A stretch of 36,581 nt of DNA from JAFGGT01 sp036733165 (GCA_036733165.1 DAINBB010000013.1:1-36581), one strand, 5' to 3'. Counted from the first letter of the stretch, positions 15,353-23,977 are shown. The notes: generated by a model from the letters alone, not told the origin. Numbers and translations: made by a program.

Positions 15353-16389
15353 GCCTCGACCACTATGTCATCGGCAATCTTTTCTATGGAAGATATCTCA
15401 AGTTGCAGGGAATCAGTTACCACTTCTATGCCCCCGCCGCCTATGGGCCCGGGGGCTCCTCTGCCGCCTATTATCTTGGGCGCTATGAAAAACAGGAACT
15501 TGTCCACCATACCGGAACTGACCGCGCTTCCGTTGACCTCGGACCCTCCCTCTATGAAGACGGATGTGATGCCCCTGGAACCTAGGACCTTCATGAGCTC
15601 CCCCATATCCGGGCGCCCCTCGCCACATTCGATGACATCTATGCCACGAGCCTCAAGGCCCCTCCGTCGCGAAGGGTCGCTGCCCCGCGAAGTGACAACA
15701 ATGACGTTTCCATCATCAAAGACCTTTGAGTGAGGCGGGGACCTAAGGCCGCTGTCGAGCACTATTCTCAACGGGTCTTTGCCATTTTCCGCCTTTAGGG
15801 AAGGGTCGTCCCTGATGACTGTGTTCACTCCCACCAATATCGAGTCGTACCTTGCCCTGAGCTGCCTGGAATATGATCTCGACGGTTTCGAGGTGATCCA
15901 CTTGGAGTCTCCAGAGAATGTCGATATCTTGCCATCAAGGCTCATGGCTGTCTTGAGCAGGACAAACGGCAATCCTGTGGTCATGTGCTTTATGTATATC
16001 TCATTGAGTCTCATGGCCTCCCATTCCAAGAGGCCGACCTCGACCTCTATGCCCGCCTCTCTGAGCAGTTCGATGCCTCGGACCTTTGGGTTGGGGTCCT
16101 CCATGGCGCAAACGACCTTCACAATTCCAGACTCGATTATGGCATCGGTGCAGGGGGGCGTCCTGCCGTGGTGGGAACAGGGTTCAAGGGTCACATACAG
16201 TGTTGAGCCTTCGGCGTCCACGCCCTCAAGGGCGTTGATCTCGGCGTGGGGCAGGCCTGCGGCCACATGGTGCCCTTCGCCTATGATGGCACCGTTCCTT
16301 ACCAGTACGGCGCCGACCATCGGATTTGGCGATGTGAACCCCTTGCGTGCCAGTGCCAATGCCCTGGCCATGTATTTCTCATCTTCCAT
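15331..16389 (-). CDS. ribD: RibD, bifunctional pyrimidine deaminase/reductase
   Basis: A 352-residue bacterial-type riboflavin enzyme. It deaminates the pyrimidine made by RibA and then reduces the ribosyl chain, giving 5-amino-6-(ribitylamino)uracil 5'-phosphate. The deaminase zinc motifs are H48-A49-E50 and PCSHHGRTPPC (70-80). The reductase domain starts near 145 with LLKTAMSLDGKIS and contains GVNTVIRDDPSL and FIEGGSEVNGS. Most archaea carry only a separate reductase, so the fused form is notable. I choose the ATG at 16389 (SD GGATGA, four bases after the ribA stop) over a TTG at 16401. It is co-transcribed with the macro and ribA genes. Confidence 0.95.
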   Translation of the reverse strand: MEDEKYMARALALARKGFTSPNPMVGAVLVRNGAIIGEGHHVAAGLPHAEINALEGVDAEGSTLYVTLEPCSHHGRTPPCTDAIIESGIVKVVCAMEDPNPKVRGIELLREAGIEVEVGLLEWEAMRLNEIYIKHMTTGLPFVLLKTAMSLDGKISTFSGDSKWITSKPSRSYSRQLRARYDSILVGVNTVIRDDPSLKAENGKDPLRIVLDSGLRSPPHSKVFDDGNVIVVTSRGSDPSRRRGLEARGIDVIECGEGRPDMGELMKVLGSRGITSVFIEGGSEVNGSAVSSGMVDKFLFFIAPKIIGGRGAPGPIGGGGIEVVTDSLQLEISSIEKIADDIVVEAYPSKRL

Positions 16390-16393
16390 TGGA

Positions 16394-16993
16394 TCATCCA
16401 ATGTAATGATTCATCTTTGATTTCTTTGTGTTAAGATAATTCTGGTTGAACTTGTTCGGTGTCACGACCAACGGTATCCTTCCTGCCACAGTAATGCCCT
16501 TGTCTTCGAGGCCAGATATCTTTTCAGGATTGTTCGTCATTATCTCGACGGAGAGCACCTCAAAGTACTCCAGTATGTCTGCCACGATGTCGTACCTTCT
16601 CAAGTCGCACTCGAAACCCAGTTCCATGTTCGCTTCCACCGTGTCCATGCCCTTGTCCTGAAGGGAGTATGCCTTGATCTTGTTGAACAGTCCTATGCCT
16701 CTCCCCTCCTGGTCAAGGTAAATGAATATTCCATATTCCATTCCGCCTATGTAAAAAAGCGCGTTCTCCAGTTGCAGGCCGCAATCGCACCTCTTGGAAC
16801 CGAAGGTGTCTCCTGTCAAGCATTGTGAATGGACCCTTACCGGAACTCTCTCCTTTCCCCCCGGATCGCCCTTTACCAGGGCGAGATGCTCATATTCCCC
16901 CTCCTTGAAAGCGTATATCCTGAAGTTTCCGTACATCGAGGGAAAATCAGCTGAAGGAACGTCATCAAAGATATCCTTTGACAAGTGTATCAC
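16394..16993 (-). CDS. ribA: RibA, GTP cyclohydrolase II
   Basis: A 199-residue enzyme that opens GTP with release of formate and pyrophosphate, the first step to riboflavin. The zinc cysteines C58, C69 and C71 lie in SQCLTGDTFGSKRCDCG, and the catalytic block DQEGRGIGLFNKI follows at 95-107. This is the single-domain bacterial form, without a DHBP-synthase fusion; most archaea use unrelated GTP cyclohydrolase III. The annotated GTG at 16993 directly follows the macro-domain stop. A TTG at 16984, four bases after AGGTGAT, is an equally good start and would remove three residues. It lies between the macro and ribD genes in one operon. Confidence 0.95.
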   Translation of the reverse strand: MIHLSKDIFDDVPSADFPSMYGNFRIYAFKEGEYEHLALVKGDPGGKERVPVRVHSQCLTGDTFGSKRCDCGLQLENALFYIGGMEYGIFIYLDQEGRGIGLFNKIKAYSLQDKGMDTVEANMELGFECDLRRYDIVADILEYFEVLSVEIMTNNPEKISGLEDKGITVAGRIPLVVTPNKFNQNYLNTKKSKMNHYIG

Positions 16994-17524
16994 CTACTGT
17001 TTCAATTGTGACTTCAGGGCCTTCTTGTAATACCTGTAGGGCGTCTGGTCGCAAACAACGAATATGAATTCTTCAAATCCCATGTTCTCCTCTGCGGCCC
17101 TTTTGCATTCTGAGACGATGATGTCCGTAGAAAGTTTGGGGGACAGGCCTTTGAAAGCGGAACCTAGGGCGGGGAAGGCTATCTTCTTGTACCCCTCCTC
17201 GGACGCCCTCTCCAATGTGAATCTCACACATTTCCTGAGGTCCTCTGGGTCTGCCACCTTCTCATCGTTGAGAAGGACACAGTGATAAACCTTCTTTGCA
17301 GGGAGACATCCACAGTCTGTGATTATTACCTGTCCAGGTTCTCCCTTCCCCTTTCCAACCGCCTCGTCTTCTATCTCCTGACCTCCCTTGTCCTTTATCT
17401 TCAAGGCTATGCCGCCGTTCATTAGAAGGTCTGGTGAGGATGCAAGGGTAAAAACATCTGCGTCAAGTTCAGTAATGTCACCGAACAGTGCTGTAAACTT
17501 CGTTCCATTGCACTTTAAGTCCAT
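16994..17524 (-). CDS. Macro-domain protein leading the rib operon
   Basis: A 176-residue single macro domain, a fold that binds ADP-ribose-like ligands and in some members removes phosphate or ADP-ribose. The opening GDITELDADVF (15-25), the LLMNGGIALKI loop near 33-43, the GQVIITDCG strand and the FPALGSAFKG phosphate loop near 118-127 match the family. The usual VNAAN motif is missing: the aligned stretch reads FTLASS, so the asparagines that contact the distal ribose are replaced. The substrate is therefore uncertain. The ATG at 17524 follows GGTGAT, and an ATATAAAAGG box lies about 40 bases upstream. The stop abuts the ribA GTG, so it is first in a macro-ribA-ribD operon. Confidence 0.88.
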   Translation of the reverse strand: MDLKCNGTKFTALFGDITELDADVFTLASSPDLLMNGGIALKIKDKGGQEIEDEAVGKGKGEPGQVIITDCGCLPAKKVYHCVLLNDEKVADPEDLRKCVRFTLERASEEGYKKIAFPALGSAFKGLSPKLSTDIIVSECKRAAEENMGFEEFIFVVCDQTPYRYYKKALKSQLKQ

Positions 17525-17640
17525 ATAATCACCAGTTTCTCAACTAGATGATACAAGTAATAGGATGCCCTTTTATATCTTTTCCAATGTCACTGGCATC
17601 AATTATTTAAGTCTCATCGGAAAAAATATAGAAGGTTCAT
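17525..17640. promoter_or_regulatory. Divergent promoter region for the macro-rib operon and the 17641 gene
   Basis: On the minus strand, ATATAAAAGG around 17560-17570 is a TATA candidate for macro-ribA-ribD. On the plus strand, ATTATTTAAG around 17601-17610 is a TATA candidate for the downstream gene, which has GAAGGT before its ATG. I see no conserved FMN-riboswitch-like sequence in this spacer. Confidence 0.45.
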
Positions 17641-18354
17641 ATGGAAGAAGAAGACAGGTCTTTTTATTTGGCCATAATCGTCGCCTGTATCATAGGTATA
17701 ATCATCATCTCATACACCATAGTGTCGAGTCCCAAATATGAGGAAAACTTCACGGAACTGTACTTCTACGGCGAGAAGGTGGGAATATCCGATGGAGTGG
17801 GAGAATTCGGGGCATATGAGGTGAGTGTCATGGATGGGGCGGTCTTTCTTACCAAGGACGGCATTGAGCTTGGACCCTATGTCAGAGGTTCTACACTTGT
17901 TTTGGAAGGAGATTACTGGTATCTCGAGGATGTGTCCGACGAAGGGGATGAGATGCTGTTCAGGAAGTTGCCTCTCGAGGCGCCGGGCGGGTCTGAGATA
18001 AACGGGACATATGTCATCGCCAATCACAAGAACACGGATATCACATACACCGCCACCATCTCGACCCCGGCAGAGGAGAAGACCATGACAGTCACTGTCA
18101 ATGACGGGGACGAGGTGGTGCTCGACTTCTCCATAACTATTCCGGTCGTGGACATCGACGCCCTCGAGAAAACCGATGAGTACGAGGAGGAGATGGAAGG
18201 CTACACGAGGCTTGTGGAAAGCTACGGTGACTTCAAGAAGGTATCCCTGATGGATGATGATGGCATCTTCGATGAGTTCTGGAGGGCAAAGGTCTCAATA
18301 TCCTTAAATACGGGAGAGGAGATACACGTGTGGATCATACTTGATGATGAATGA
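17641..18354 (+). CDS. Signal-anchored extracytoplasmic protein, unknown
   Basis: A 237-residue protein I do not recognise. An acidic MEEEDRS N-terminus precedes a membrane helix (9-28, YLAIIVACIIGIIIISYTIV), so the rest should lie outside the cell. The external part is acidic and beta-rich. The segment near 40-115 looks like a small beta-sandwich, and 115-190 resembles a polycystin- or CARDB-like strand set (a VIANHKNTDITYTATIS segment, then MTVTVNDGDEVVLDFSI). The tail alternates short strands and acidic loops (DDDGIFDEFW). It is transcribed alone and converges on a lipoprotein gene. Its base composition resembles its neighbours. Confidence 0.83.
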   Translation: MEEEDRSFYLAIIVACIIGIIIISYTIVSSPKYEENFTELYFYGEKVGISDGVGEFGAYEVSVMDGAVFLTKDGIELGPYVRGSTLVLEGDYWYLEDVSDEGDEMLFRKLPLEAPGGSEINGTYVIANHKNTDITYTATISTPAEEKTMTVTVNDGDEVVLDFSITIPVVDIDALEKTDEYEEEMEGYTRLVESYGDFKKVSLMDDDGIFDEFWRAKVSISLNTGEEIHVWIILDDE

Positions 18355-18453
18355 ATCCAATGCTGAGCTCCAGGGCTGTGATGAAACTTATGAACACTGA
18401 AAAACCAATAGATCAAATTTATGAATAAATAAAAAAGAAAGAAATGGACGAAA

Positions 18454-19836
18454 TCAGGCAAAACAATATAGATAGCCCATGTTCGTCGCCACCAACATCA
18501 TGTTCTCGTAGAAGGTTGCTGAATCTGAGATCTGGAGCCCCTCGAGGTCCAATGACCATAACTCACTGCCATTCTCCGGGTCCAATGCGATGACCTGTTG
18601 TGTCGCCCCAATATCGGACCTGAACAAGATGAGTTTATCGTTCGTGATTATTGGCGCATTATATAGATTATGTTCTATCGATAGCTTCCATAGATCTTCA
18701 TGTGTACTGACATCATAGCATATTATCTGACTTCCACTCGATATGAACAGCTTGTCGTTTCCTAGCAAGAGATTGTACCAAGTCATCCCATCAAGCTTTT
18801 CTTCCCATAACTGGTTGCCGGAAGTAGAGAAACACATTACATACTTGTTGAATACACTAGGGACCCCATCATGTCCCGCCTCATCCATTCTCGTCACCAA
18901 GGTATATAATCTTCCACCTGAAAATATTAGGTCGCTCTGATTGTACTCATATTCCTGCTTTATAGTGTTGAGCACATAATCGCCATTGTCGATGTCTATG
19001 CCAACCAAGGCCTCTGCATAATTGCCACTAGCGTCATATCTTGCATCGTTCAATGCGACTGTGTAGTAGGCGTTTCCATTGCCTATGGCAGGGTATGTAC
19101 GGAAGTCATCTTCAGTGAAAAAGTCCCATATCAACTGGCCGTTGGTCCCATTGAAACAACATAGGATCGACCCTCCCCAGTCTGTAATATCGTCATAAGG
19201 TAACATCAATGCCAGTATTTTGCCATTCGAATAGCTCATGTTTATCAGGTCGATATCATATTTTTCCGGATATAGGTCCAAAACGTTCAAAGAGGACCAG
19301 AGCAGAGAACCGTCTTCAGCATCGTAACAGTGCAAGATGGGTTGATCAAACTGGAACATGTAGAGATTCCCATCTTTCAATAACACATCCTCCAAAGACA
19401 TAAAGGGTGTTTCTATGTACCAGTATTCCTCACCCGTATTAACATCATAACATTTTATCTCGTATGTACCATAATTGCTCTGGAAAAGGTATGCCCTGTC
19501 ATAATCGACGAGCACGGGACCCTCGGTCATCAGGATATCTGTGCTCCATACTTCCTCAGGATCGTCCGGTGAGTCGCAGGGATAATATCTTCCGTTGCCC
19601 TCATCGAAGTTTATGTATCCGGTCGAACACTCGCTGTGGACCATTGGTGGTGCGGATGTGACCGACGGAGCACTGGTCGTAGGCGCCACGGTTGTGGGCG
19701 CAGCCGTTGTGTCTGGTGCAGTACTGGGGGCCGCCGTGGTCGTGTTGATATCATCATCCCCTCCGGACATGCATCCGGCACACGATACAGCGACCAAAAG
19801 TACACAAAGAAGTGACATGAATCTATGTAAATTCAT
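18454..19836 (-). CDS. PQQ-like beta-propeller lipoprotein (paralogue 1)
   Basis: A 460-residue surface lipoprotein. The signal peptide ends in a lipobox with C22 (AVSCAGC), followed by an acidic spacer and a Thr/Ala/Pro-rich stalk (32-62), a likely site of O-glycosylation. The remainder is a WD/PQQ-like beta-propeller with repeated blade motifs such as CYDVNTGEEYWY, CYDAEDGSLLW, CFNGTNGQLIW, CYDVSTHEDLW and LDPENGSELWSL. The paired cysteines of the VHSECSTGYINF segment are shared with its neighbour. No PQQ-enzyme active-site residues are evident, so it probably binds or scaffolds. It is a tandem duplicate of the 19900 gene. The mRNA end has a T-rich stretch at 18425-18445. Confidence 0.9.
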   Translation of the reverse strand: MNLHRFMSLLCVLLVAVSCAGCMSGGDDDINTTTAAPSTAPDTTAAPTTVAPTTSAPSVTSAPPMVHSECSTGYINFDEGNGRYYPCDSPDDPEEVWSTDILMTEGPVLVDYDRAYLFQSNYGTYEIKCYDVNTGEEYWYIETPFMSLEDVLLKDGNLYMFQFDQPILHCYDAEDGSLLWSSLNVLDLYPEKYDIDLINMSYSNGKILALMLPYDDITDWGGSILCCFNGTNGQLIWDFFTEDDFRTYPAIGNGNAYYTVALNDARYDASGNYAEALVGIDIDNGDYVLNTIKQEYEYNQSDLIFSGGRLYTLVTRMDEAGHDGVPSVFNKYVMCFSTSGNQLWEEKLDGMTWYNLLLGNDKLFISSGSQIICYDVSTHEDLWKLSIEHNLYNAPIITNDKLILFRSDIGATQQVIALDPENGSELWSLDLEGLQISDSATFYENMMLVATNMGYLYCFA

Positions 19837-19869
19837 GTCATATTTATCATATATTTATATATAAACATT

Positions 19870-19901
19870 ATTATAAAAGAAAAGAAAGGGATCGCTCCCT
19901 T
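19870..19901 (-). terminator. Hairpin-plus-T terminator after the second propeller gene
   Basis: AAGGGA at 19886-19891 and TCCCTT at 19896-19901 form a six-pair stem with a four-base loop. On the minus strand it is followed by TTTCTTTTCTTTTATAA. The stem overlaps the last codon and stop of the gene. It looks like an intrinsic terminator. Confidence 0.55.
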
Positions 19902-21240
19902 ATTCAAAACAATATAGTTTCCCGTTGTCGGTCGCCACAAGTATCTTGTCATCATAGAATGATGCACAGTTGGACAGGTCCGTGCCTTCCAGTGTCACGC
20001 TCCAGAGCTCTTCGCCCGATGATGAGTCTATCATGAGCATCTGTGGCGGCACCTCGGTGAGATAATGGGAGCGGAACACCATCAGCTTGCCCGGTGTCGC
20101 TATCGCGGGGTCCCAGAGGTGATAATCCATAGGGATGTTCCACATCTCCTGGCCATCCCCCTTGTCCAGACATATGATCTCTTCAGGCTTGGTCACAAAA
20201 ACATAGTCATCGCCAACAATTATGTCCTCTCCCCAATAATCGCCTATATCATGTTGCCAGACGATATCGTTTGAAACAATCGAGATGCAGGCTATGCATA
20301 ATTCATATGTGTCCATGTTCTGCGCCATTGCATATATCCTGCCATCGGAGACAACTATGTCCCTTCCATTGAAGTTGTCCAGCAAAGGGGTGTTGTAGAC
20401 GTATGTGACGTCGCCCGTGTCAACATCAAGACCTATTATCTGGTCATTCTCTTCCCACAGTAGTACCGAATAGTATAGCACCCCCCCTTCAAAGGAGGGA
20501 TAGATGCTCCTATTTGAATAGTCATTGTTGTTGTGCCATAACGTCTCTCCGGTGGCGGCATCGAAGCAGCAGAGTATGACGGTGTCACTGCCCGATTCCC
20601 CCAGAGTGACGAATACCTTGCCATCAGCGCAAGTCATGCTATCGGCTATCAGTTCCCCAACATCGGGATAGATGTCGTATACGTCCTCGGATGTCCAAAG
20701 CATGCTGCCGTCATGTGCATCGTAGCAGATCAATGTCTTTTCACCAGCGTTCTGGAACACGTATAGCTTCTCATCCTGAAGTATGAGATCATAAAAACCC
20801 AAGAAGGGCAGGGATGTTTCCCAGTATAGATCGCCAGAGTTGACATCAAGGCACTTTAGCATGTAACTGTTGGATATGAATTCGATATAGAATATCCTAT
20901 CATAGTCTGCAAGTATATGACTCAGTGGCCTTCCAATATCCAGGGACCATACATCCTCAGGACTTGCAGATATATCACAAGCATAATACCTTGCATTGCC
21001 TGGATCTTGATTCACATACAGTGTGGAACACCCGCTATGCACGTAGGCAGGTGTCGCGGGGGCAGTAGTAGGAGGCTGTGTTGGTGCTGCTGTTGTGGAT
21101 GGATTGGTCGGGGCCGTTGTGGTTGGTGGTGCGGTGGTCGTATCCGCCTCAGCATTGTCATCTCCGCCCGATATGCATCCTGAGAAAAACATTGCAACAA
21201 GCAGTATGGAAAAGATTACGCTAATGATTGTTTTTTTCAT
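19900..21240 (-). CDS. PQQ-like beta-propeller lipoprotein (paralogue 2)
   Basis: A 446-residue homologue of the adjacent downstream gene. The signal peptide (MKKTIISVIFSILLVAMFFSGC) has lipobox C22, then a short acidic run and a Thr/Pro-rich stalk (34-65). The propeller blades repeat the G-(D/E)-x-x-W pattern: CLDVNSGDLYW, CYDAHDGSMLW, CFDAATGETLW, LDVDTGDVTYV, CLDKGDGQEMW and IDSSSGEELWSV. The C-terminal NGKLYCFE matches the MGYLYCFA of the paralogue. The two genes share domain order and the VHS.CST segment but differ in the stalk and blade loops, indicating duplication and divergence. The partner or ligand is unknown. Confidence 0.9.
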   Translation of the reverse strand: MKKTIISVIFSILLVAMFFSGCISGGDDNAEADTTTAPPTTTAPTNPSTTAAPTQPPTTAPATPAYVHSGCSTLYVNQDPGNARYYACDISASPEDVWSLDIGRPLSHILADYDRIFYIEFISNSYMLKCLDVNSGDLYWETSLPFLGFYDLILQDEKLYVFQNAGEKTLICYDAHDGSMLWTSEDVYDIYPDVGELIADSMTCADGKVFVTLGESGSDTVILCCFDAATGETLWHNNNDYSNRSIYPSFEGGVLYYSVLLWEENDQIIGLDVDTGDVTYVYNTPLLDNFNGRDIVVSDGRIYAMAQNMDTYELCIACISIVSNDIVWQHDIGDYWGEDIIVGDDYVFVTKPEEIICLDKGDGQEMWNIPMDYHLWDPAIATPGKLMVFRSHYLTEVPPQMLMIDSSSGEELWSVTLEGTDLSNCASFYDDKILVATDNGKLYCFE

Positions 21241-21365
21241 CGCCCACCAACTTTATGGGTGAAAATAAAAAGCTTTCTTAGAGGGGTACTTGCTAATAAA
21301 GAATCCAACGGTCAAGACATATTTGTAATAATCTGTAACAAAAAATAATACAACGATCTATAAAG

Positions 21366-21398
21366 AAATAAAAGAGAATAACTCCCAAAAGGAGTTAT
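21366..21398 (-). terminator. Hairpin terminator after the 21408 gene
   Basis: ATAACTCC at 21378-21385 and GGAGTTAT at 21391-21398 form a perfect eight-pair stem with loop CAAAA. On the minus strand it is followed by TCTCTTTTATTTCTTTATAG. It lies just after the gene's stop codon. Confidence 0.6.
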
Positions 21399-21407
21399 CA
21401 AAACACT

Positions 21408-22568
21408 TTACTGGATAACGCATCCGCATGATAGTAGTTCATTCAGTTCTTCCATGACGTTGCATGCCATCGTGAGCGATCCCACCACGGTGACCGTATT
21501 GGTCAAGGATGTTGCCCTGGCCATACATGTCTCAACCTGTGACACCATCTCGGCAGCCTCATCTGTGAGCTCTTCTGGCAATGCGCTCGATATGCATTCC
21601 CACTGGTCTACCGCCCTGTCCATTAGTGTCAGTACCAATGGCTTCATCGTGACGAAGGGGCTTGGTGAATTATTTTCCGAGATAGAGATATAAGGCAATG
21701 AATAACTGAAGGAGAAGGTAACGTCCTCCCCAACACCCAGCGTGTCAAACCTGTATGCCGCCCCGATGGCATAGTCTCCCACGATATAGTCACCAACATT
21801 GGCATAAGTGTAATCCAAATAATCATCTGGATCCAGGCTCCAATCTGGGCTTACATCCACCTTTCCGCCAGGCGTGATGGGTGTCAATGTCAGCTCGGCG
21901 CCATATCTCAATCCCACGGCATGTACCGAATACGGACTGGAGATCACATAGTTCCCTGTGTAAAAGTTACCTGTGACCACCTGTTCGTTGTCAGGATCGA
22001 CCGTCCTGAGATATTCGACAGAAGAAAGTGGAACGGTCCCCGTATTCTCAAGTGTTATCTCAATGGTAAAGAAGCGATCGTCCTTGTTCATTGTGGCTAC
22101 CTGGGTGACCGTGACGGCCATGTCCCCACTTGTGGCGGTTCCAACCCACTCGGAGGACATTACATCCCCTACACTAGTATCCGTATTGCTGGTCATTGGG
22201 ACGCCATAAGTAAGGGGATACCCTTCATAACCATAGTCCGTGCATAGGCCATAGTTCATAAAGGAATATTCAACTGTGTCAAATGTCCACTCCAACGTCC
22301 AACCTTCGAATGGCGTTCCAGGCAGGAAATAATCCATACCATTTGTTGCGAATCCAATCTGTCCAAGATATTCTGGACAAGAGGGATTGTAACCAACTGG
22401 AGCTTCATTGGCAGATCCAAACGAGCCCGCCTCGTGTATTCCCAACTCAATGTTATCTCCTTTTAGGAAAACCTCATTCCCTACTTCCTCTGCACTCAAC
22501 TGCATTGGCAGCAAGAATGAAAACAGTAAACCTGTAATTAACAGCATTGATATGATATATTTTCTCAT
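21408..22568 (-). CDS. Secreted beta-rich protein, unknown
   Basis: A 386-residue exported protein. A signal peptide covers about 1-26 (RKYIISMLLITGLLFSFLLP), with a likely cut after LSA. The mature protein is acidic, aromatic and beta-rich. The opening KGDNIELGIHEAGSFGS followed by IGFATNGMDYFLPGTPFEGW resembles a repeated module seen in secreted proteins that bear GvxxxGsfGt-type starts. The middle (155-215) holds a domain of ITLENTGTVPLSSVEYLRT type, as in DUF11/CARDB-like surface modules. The last 70 residues are helical, end in a CGCVIQ tail and contain several cysteines. I assign no function. It is monocistronic with a strong hairpin terminator and a TATATATA-type promoter in the 22569-22696 spacer. 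Confidence 0.85.
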   Translation of the reverse strand: MRKYIISMLLITGLLFSFLLPMQLSAEEVGNEVFLKGDNIELGIHEAGSFGSANEAPVGYNPSCPEYLGQIGFATNGMDYFLPGTPFEGWTLEWTFDTVEYSFMNYGLCTDYGYEGYPLTYGVPMTSNTDTSVGDVMSSEWVGTATSGDMAVTVTQVATMNKDDRFFTIEITLENTGTVPLSSVEYLRTVDPDNEQVVTGNFYTGNYVISSPYSVHAVGLRYGAELTLTPITPGGKVDVSPDWSLDPDDYLDYTYANVGDYIVGDYAIGAAYRFDTLGVGEDVTFSFSYSLPYISISENNSPSPFVTMKPLVLTLMDRAVDQWECISSALPEELTDEAAEMVSQVETCMARATSLTNTVTVVGSLTMACNVMEELNELLSCGCVIQ

Positions 22569-22696
22569 TAAGACAACTCCGACGTCTTCTTCTAAATGTA
22601 TATATAATTTCCATTAATAAATGTTATCATCAGGATATATCCAATTTCCAAGTAAATGTTTTTTTATATTGACCAGGCATCATAATATAGAACACC
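22569..22696. promoter_or_regulatory. Divergent promoter region
   Basis: TATATATA near 22600 fits the minus-strand secreted-protein gene, and TTTTTTTATATTG near 22661-22672 fits the plus-strand flavoprotein gene. No clear operator is visible. Confidence 0.4.
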
Positions 22697-23977
22697 ATGG
22701 AGAATGAGTTTGATTATATAATCATAGGCAGTGGGGCTGGGGGCGCTCCACTCGCCAGGGAACTTTCAAAAGTGTCCCAGAGCATCCTCATCATGGAAAA
22801 GGGAATAATGGAGACCGAGATAGGCGGGAAGAAGAACTTCTCAAGGTACGCAGACATCGTCAAGTCCCTTGAGGGCATAAACATAATGAGGGCCATCATG
22901 GCAGGCGGGACCACCACGATCTCCGCAGGATGCTCCATGAGATGCCTTGAGGATGAGTTGGTGGACCTCGGCATAGACCTGTCAGAAGAGTTCAGGGCCG
23001 CGGAAAGGGACATAGGCAATCGCCCGATCCCAAAGAGATTGCTGTCAAACAGATCAAAGGCGATACTGGAGGCCGCCAGGAGCGTCGGCCGCAGGATGGA
23101 GCTGATGCCGAAGTGTTACACCGAGGAATGTGACGGATGCGGCCTCTGCATGACCGGATGCGGGAGAAACTGCAAGTGGACGGCCATCGATGACCTGAAG
23201 TGCGCCCAGAGCAACGGAGCGGTCGTGTGTTACGGGGCTGATGCCAAATACGTTGAGAAAAGGAAAAACGGGCTATTGGAAGTCCATGCGACCGTTGATG
23301 GCGTGGACAAATTCTTCATGGGGAGAAAGGTGATCGTTTGCGCCGGAGCCCTGGAGACGCCAAGGATACTTATCAGGTCGGGGATAGAGAACGCCGGGAC
23401 CAATCTGTCTGTCGACCTGCTCAGGCACATATACTGTTTCGTTCCGGAAGCCAGGTTCTGCATAGAACCGCCCATGTCGATAGTGAGCACCGAGTTCTAT
23501 GATGAGAAGGGGTACATACTGGCATCCAACATCAACATCTCTGTCGTGGAGAAGTACATCGAATCCCAAGGCGGTGATTTTCCCTACAGGGTGGAGAACG
23601 CCCTAGGTATCATGGTGAAAATAAAGGACTGTCCGAACGGGCGCGTATTCGCAGACGGCACCGTATCGAAGGATGTCGACACATGCGATCTCATGAAGTT
23701 CAACGATGCCTTTGAAGTGGTCAAGGATATGTTCATAGGGGCCGGGGCGGACCCCGGTCATATATTCGAGTCGCATATAAATGGCGCCCATCCTGCGGGA
23801 ACTGCCGCGATAGGGACCGTGGTGGACAAGGACCTGATGACCAAGATCGAAGGGCTCTATGTGTGCGACGCCAGCGTTTTCCCCGCTGTTCCGGGTCTTC
23901 CGACCATCATCACGATCGTTGCCCTGGCAAAGAGGCTGGGCAAACACCTGACCTCCGGATATCGAGCCCCCGGATGA
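22697..23977 (+). CDS. GMC-type FAD oxidoreductase with a ferredoxin-like cysteine motif
   Basis: A 426-residue flavoprotein of the glucose-methanol-choline family. The FAD dinucleotide fold is at the N-terminus (IIIGSGAGGAPLARELS, 8-24). The C-terminal GMC signature includes SHINGAHPAGTAAIG, with the expected active-site histidine, and DASVFPAVPGLPTIITIVALAKR. Residues C145, C148, C151 and C155 form CxxCxxCxxxC, with extra cysteines at 140 and 159, which could hold an iron-sulfur cluster. Similar motifs occur in other anaerobe GMC proteins. The protein is shorter than many GMC oxidases. The substrate cannot be read from the sequence. It is a single gene with its own promoter and converges on RNase J. 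Confidence 0.88.
   Translation: MENEFDYIIIGSGAGGAPLARELSKVSQSILIMEKGIMETEIGGKKNFSRYADIVKSLEGINIMRAIMAGGTTTISAGCSMRCLEDELVDLGIDLSEEFRAAERDIGNRPIPKRLLSNRSKAILEAARSVGRRMELMPKCYTEECDGCGLCMTGCGRNCKWTAIDDLKCAQSNGAVVCYGADAKYVEKRKNGLLEVHATVDGVDKFFMGRKVIVCAGALETPRILIRSGIENAGTNLSVDLLRHIYCFVPEARFCIEPPMSIVSTEFYDEKGYILASNINISVVEKYIESQGGDFPYRVENALGIMVKIKDCPNGRVFADGTVSKDVDTCDLMKFNDAFEVVKDMFIGAGADPGHIFESHINGAHPAGTAAIGTVVDKDLMTKIEGLYVCDASVFPAVPGLPTIITIVALAKRLGKHLTSGYRAPG

Noticed and set aside
15779..16420. Open frame of 213 residues on the plus strand across ribD
   Set aside because: Antisense shadow of a well-supported ribD with all its motifs; no SD or family similarity.
16394..16993. RibA as a fused RibB-RibA protein
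   Set aside because: The protein is 199 residues with only the cyclohydrolase II domain; there is no DHBP-synthase segment upstream, where the macro gene lies.
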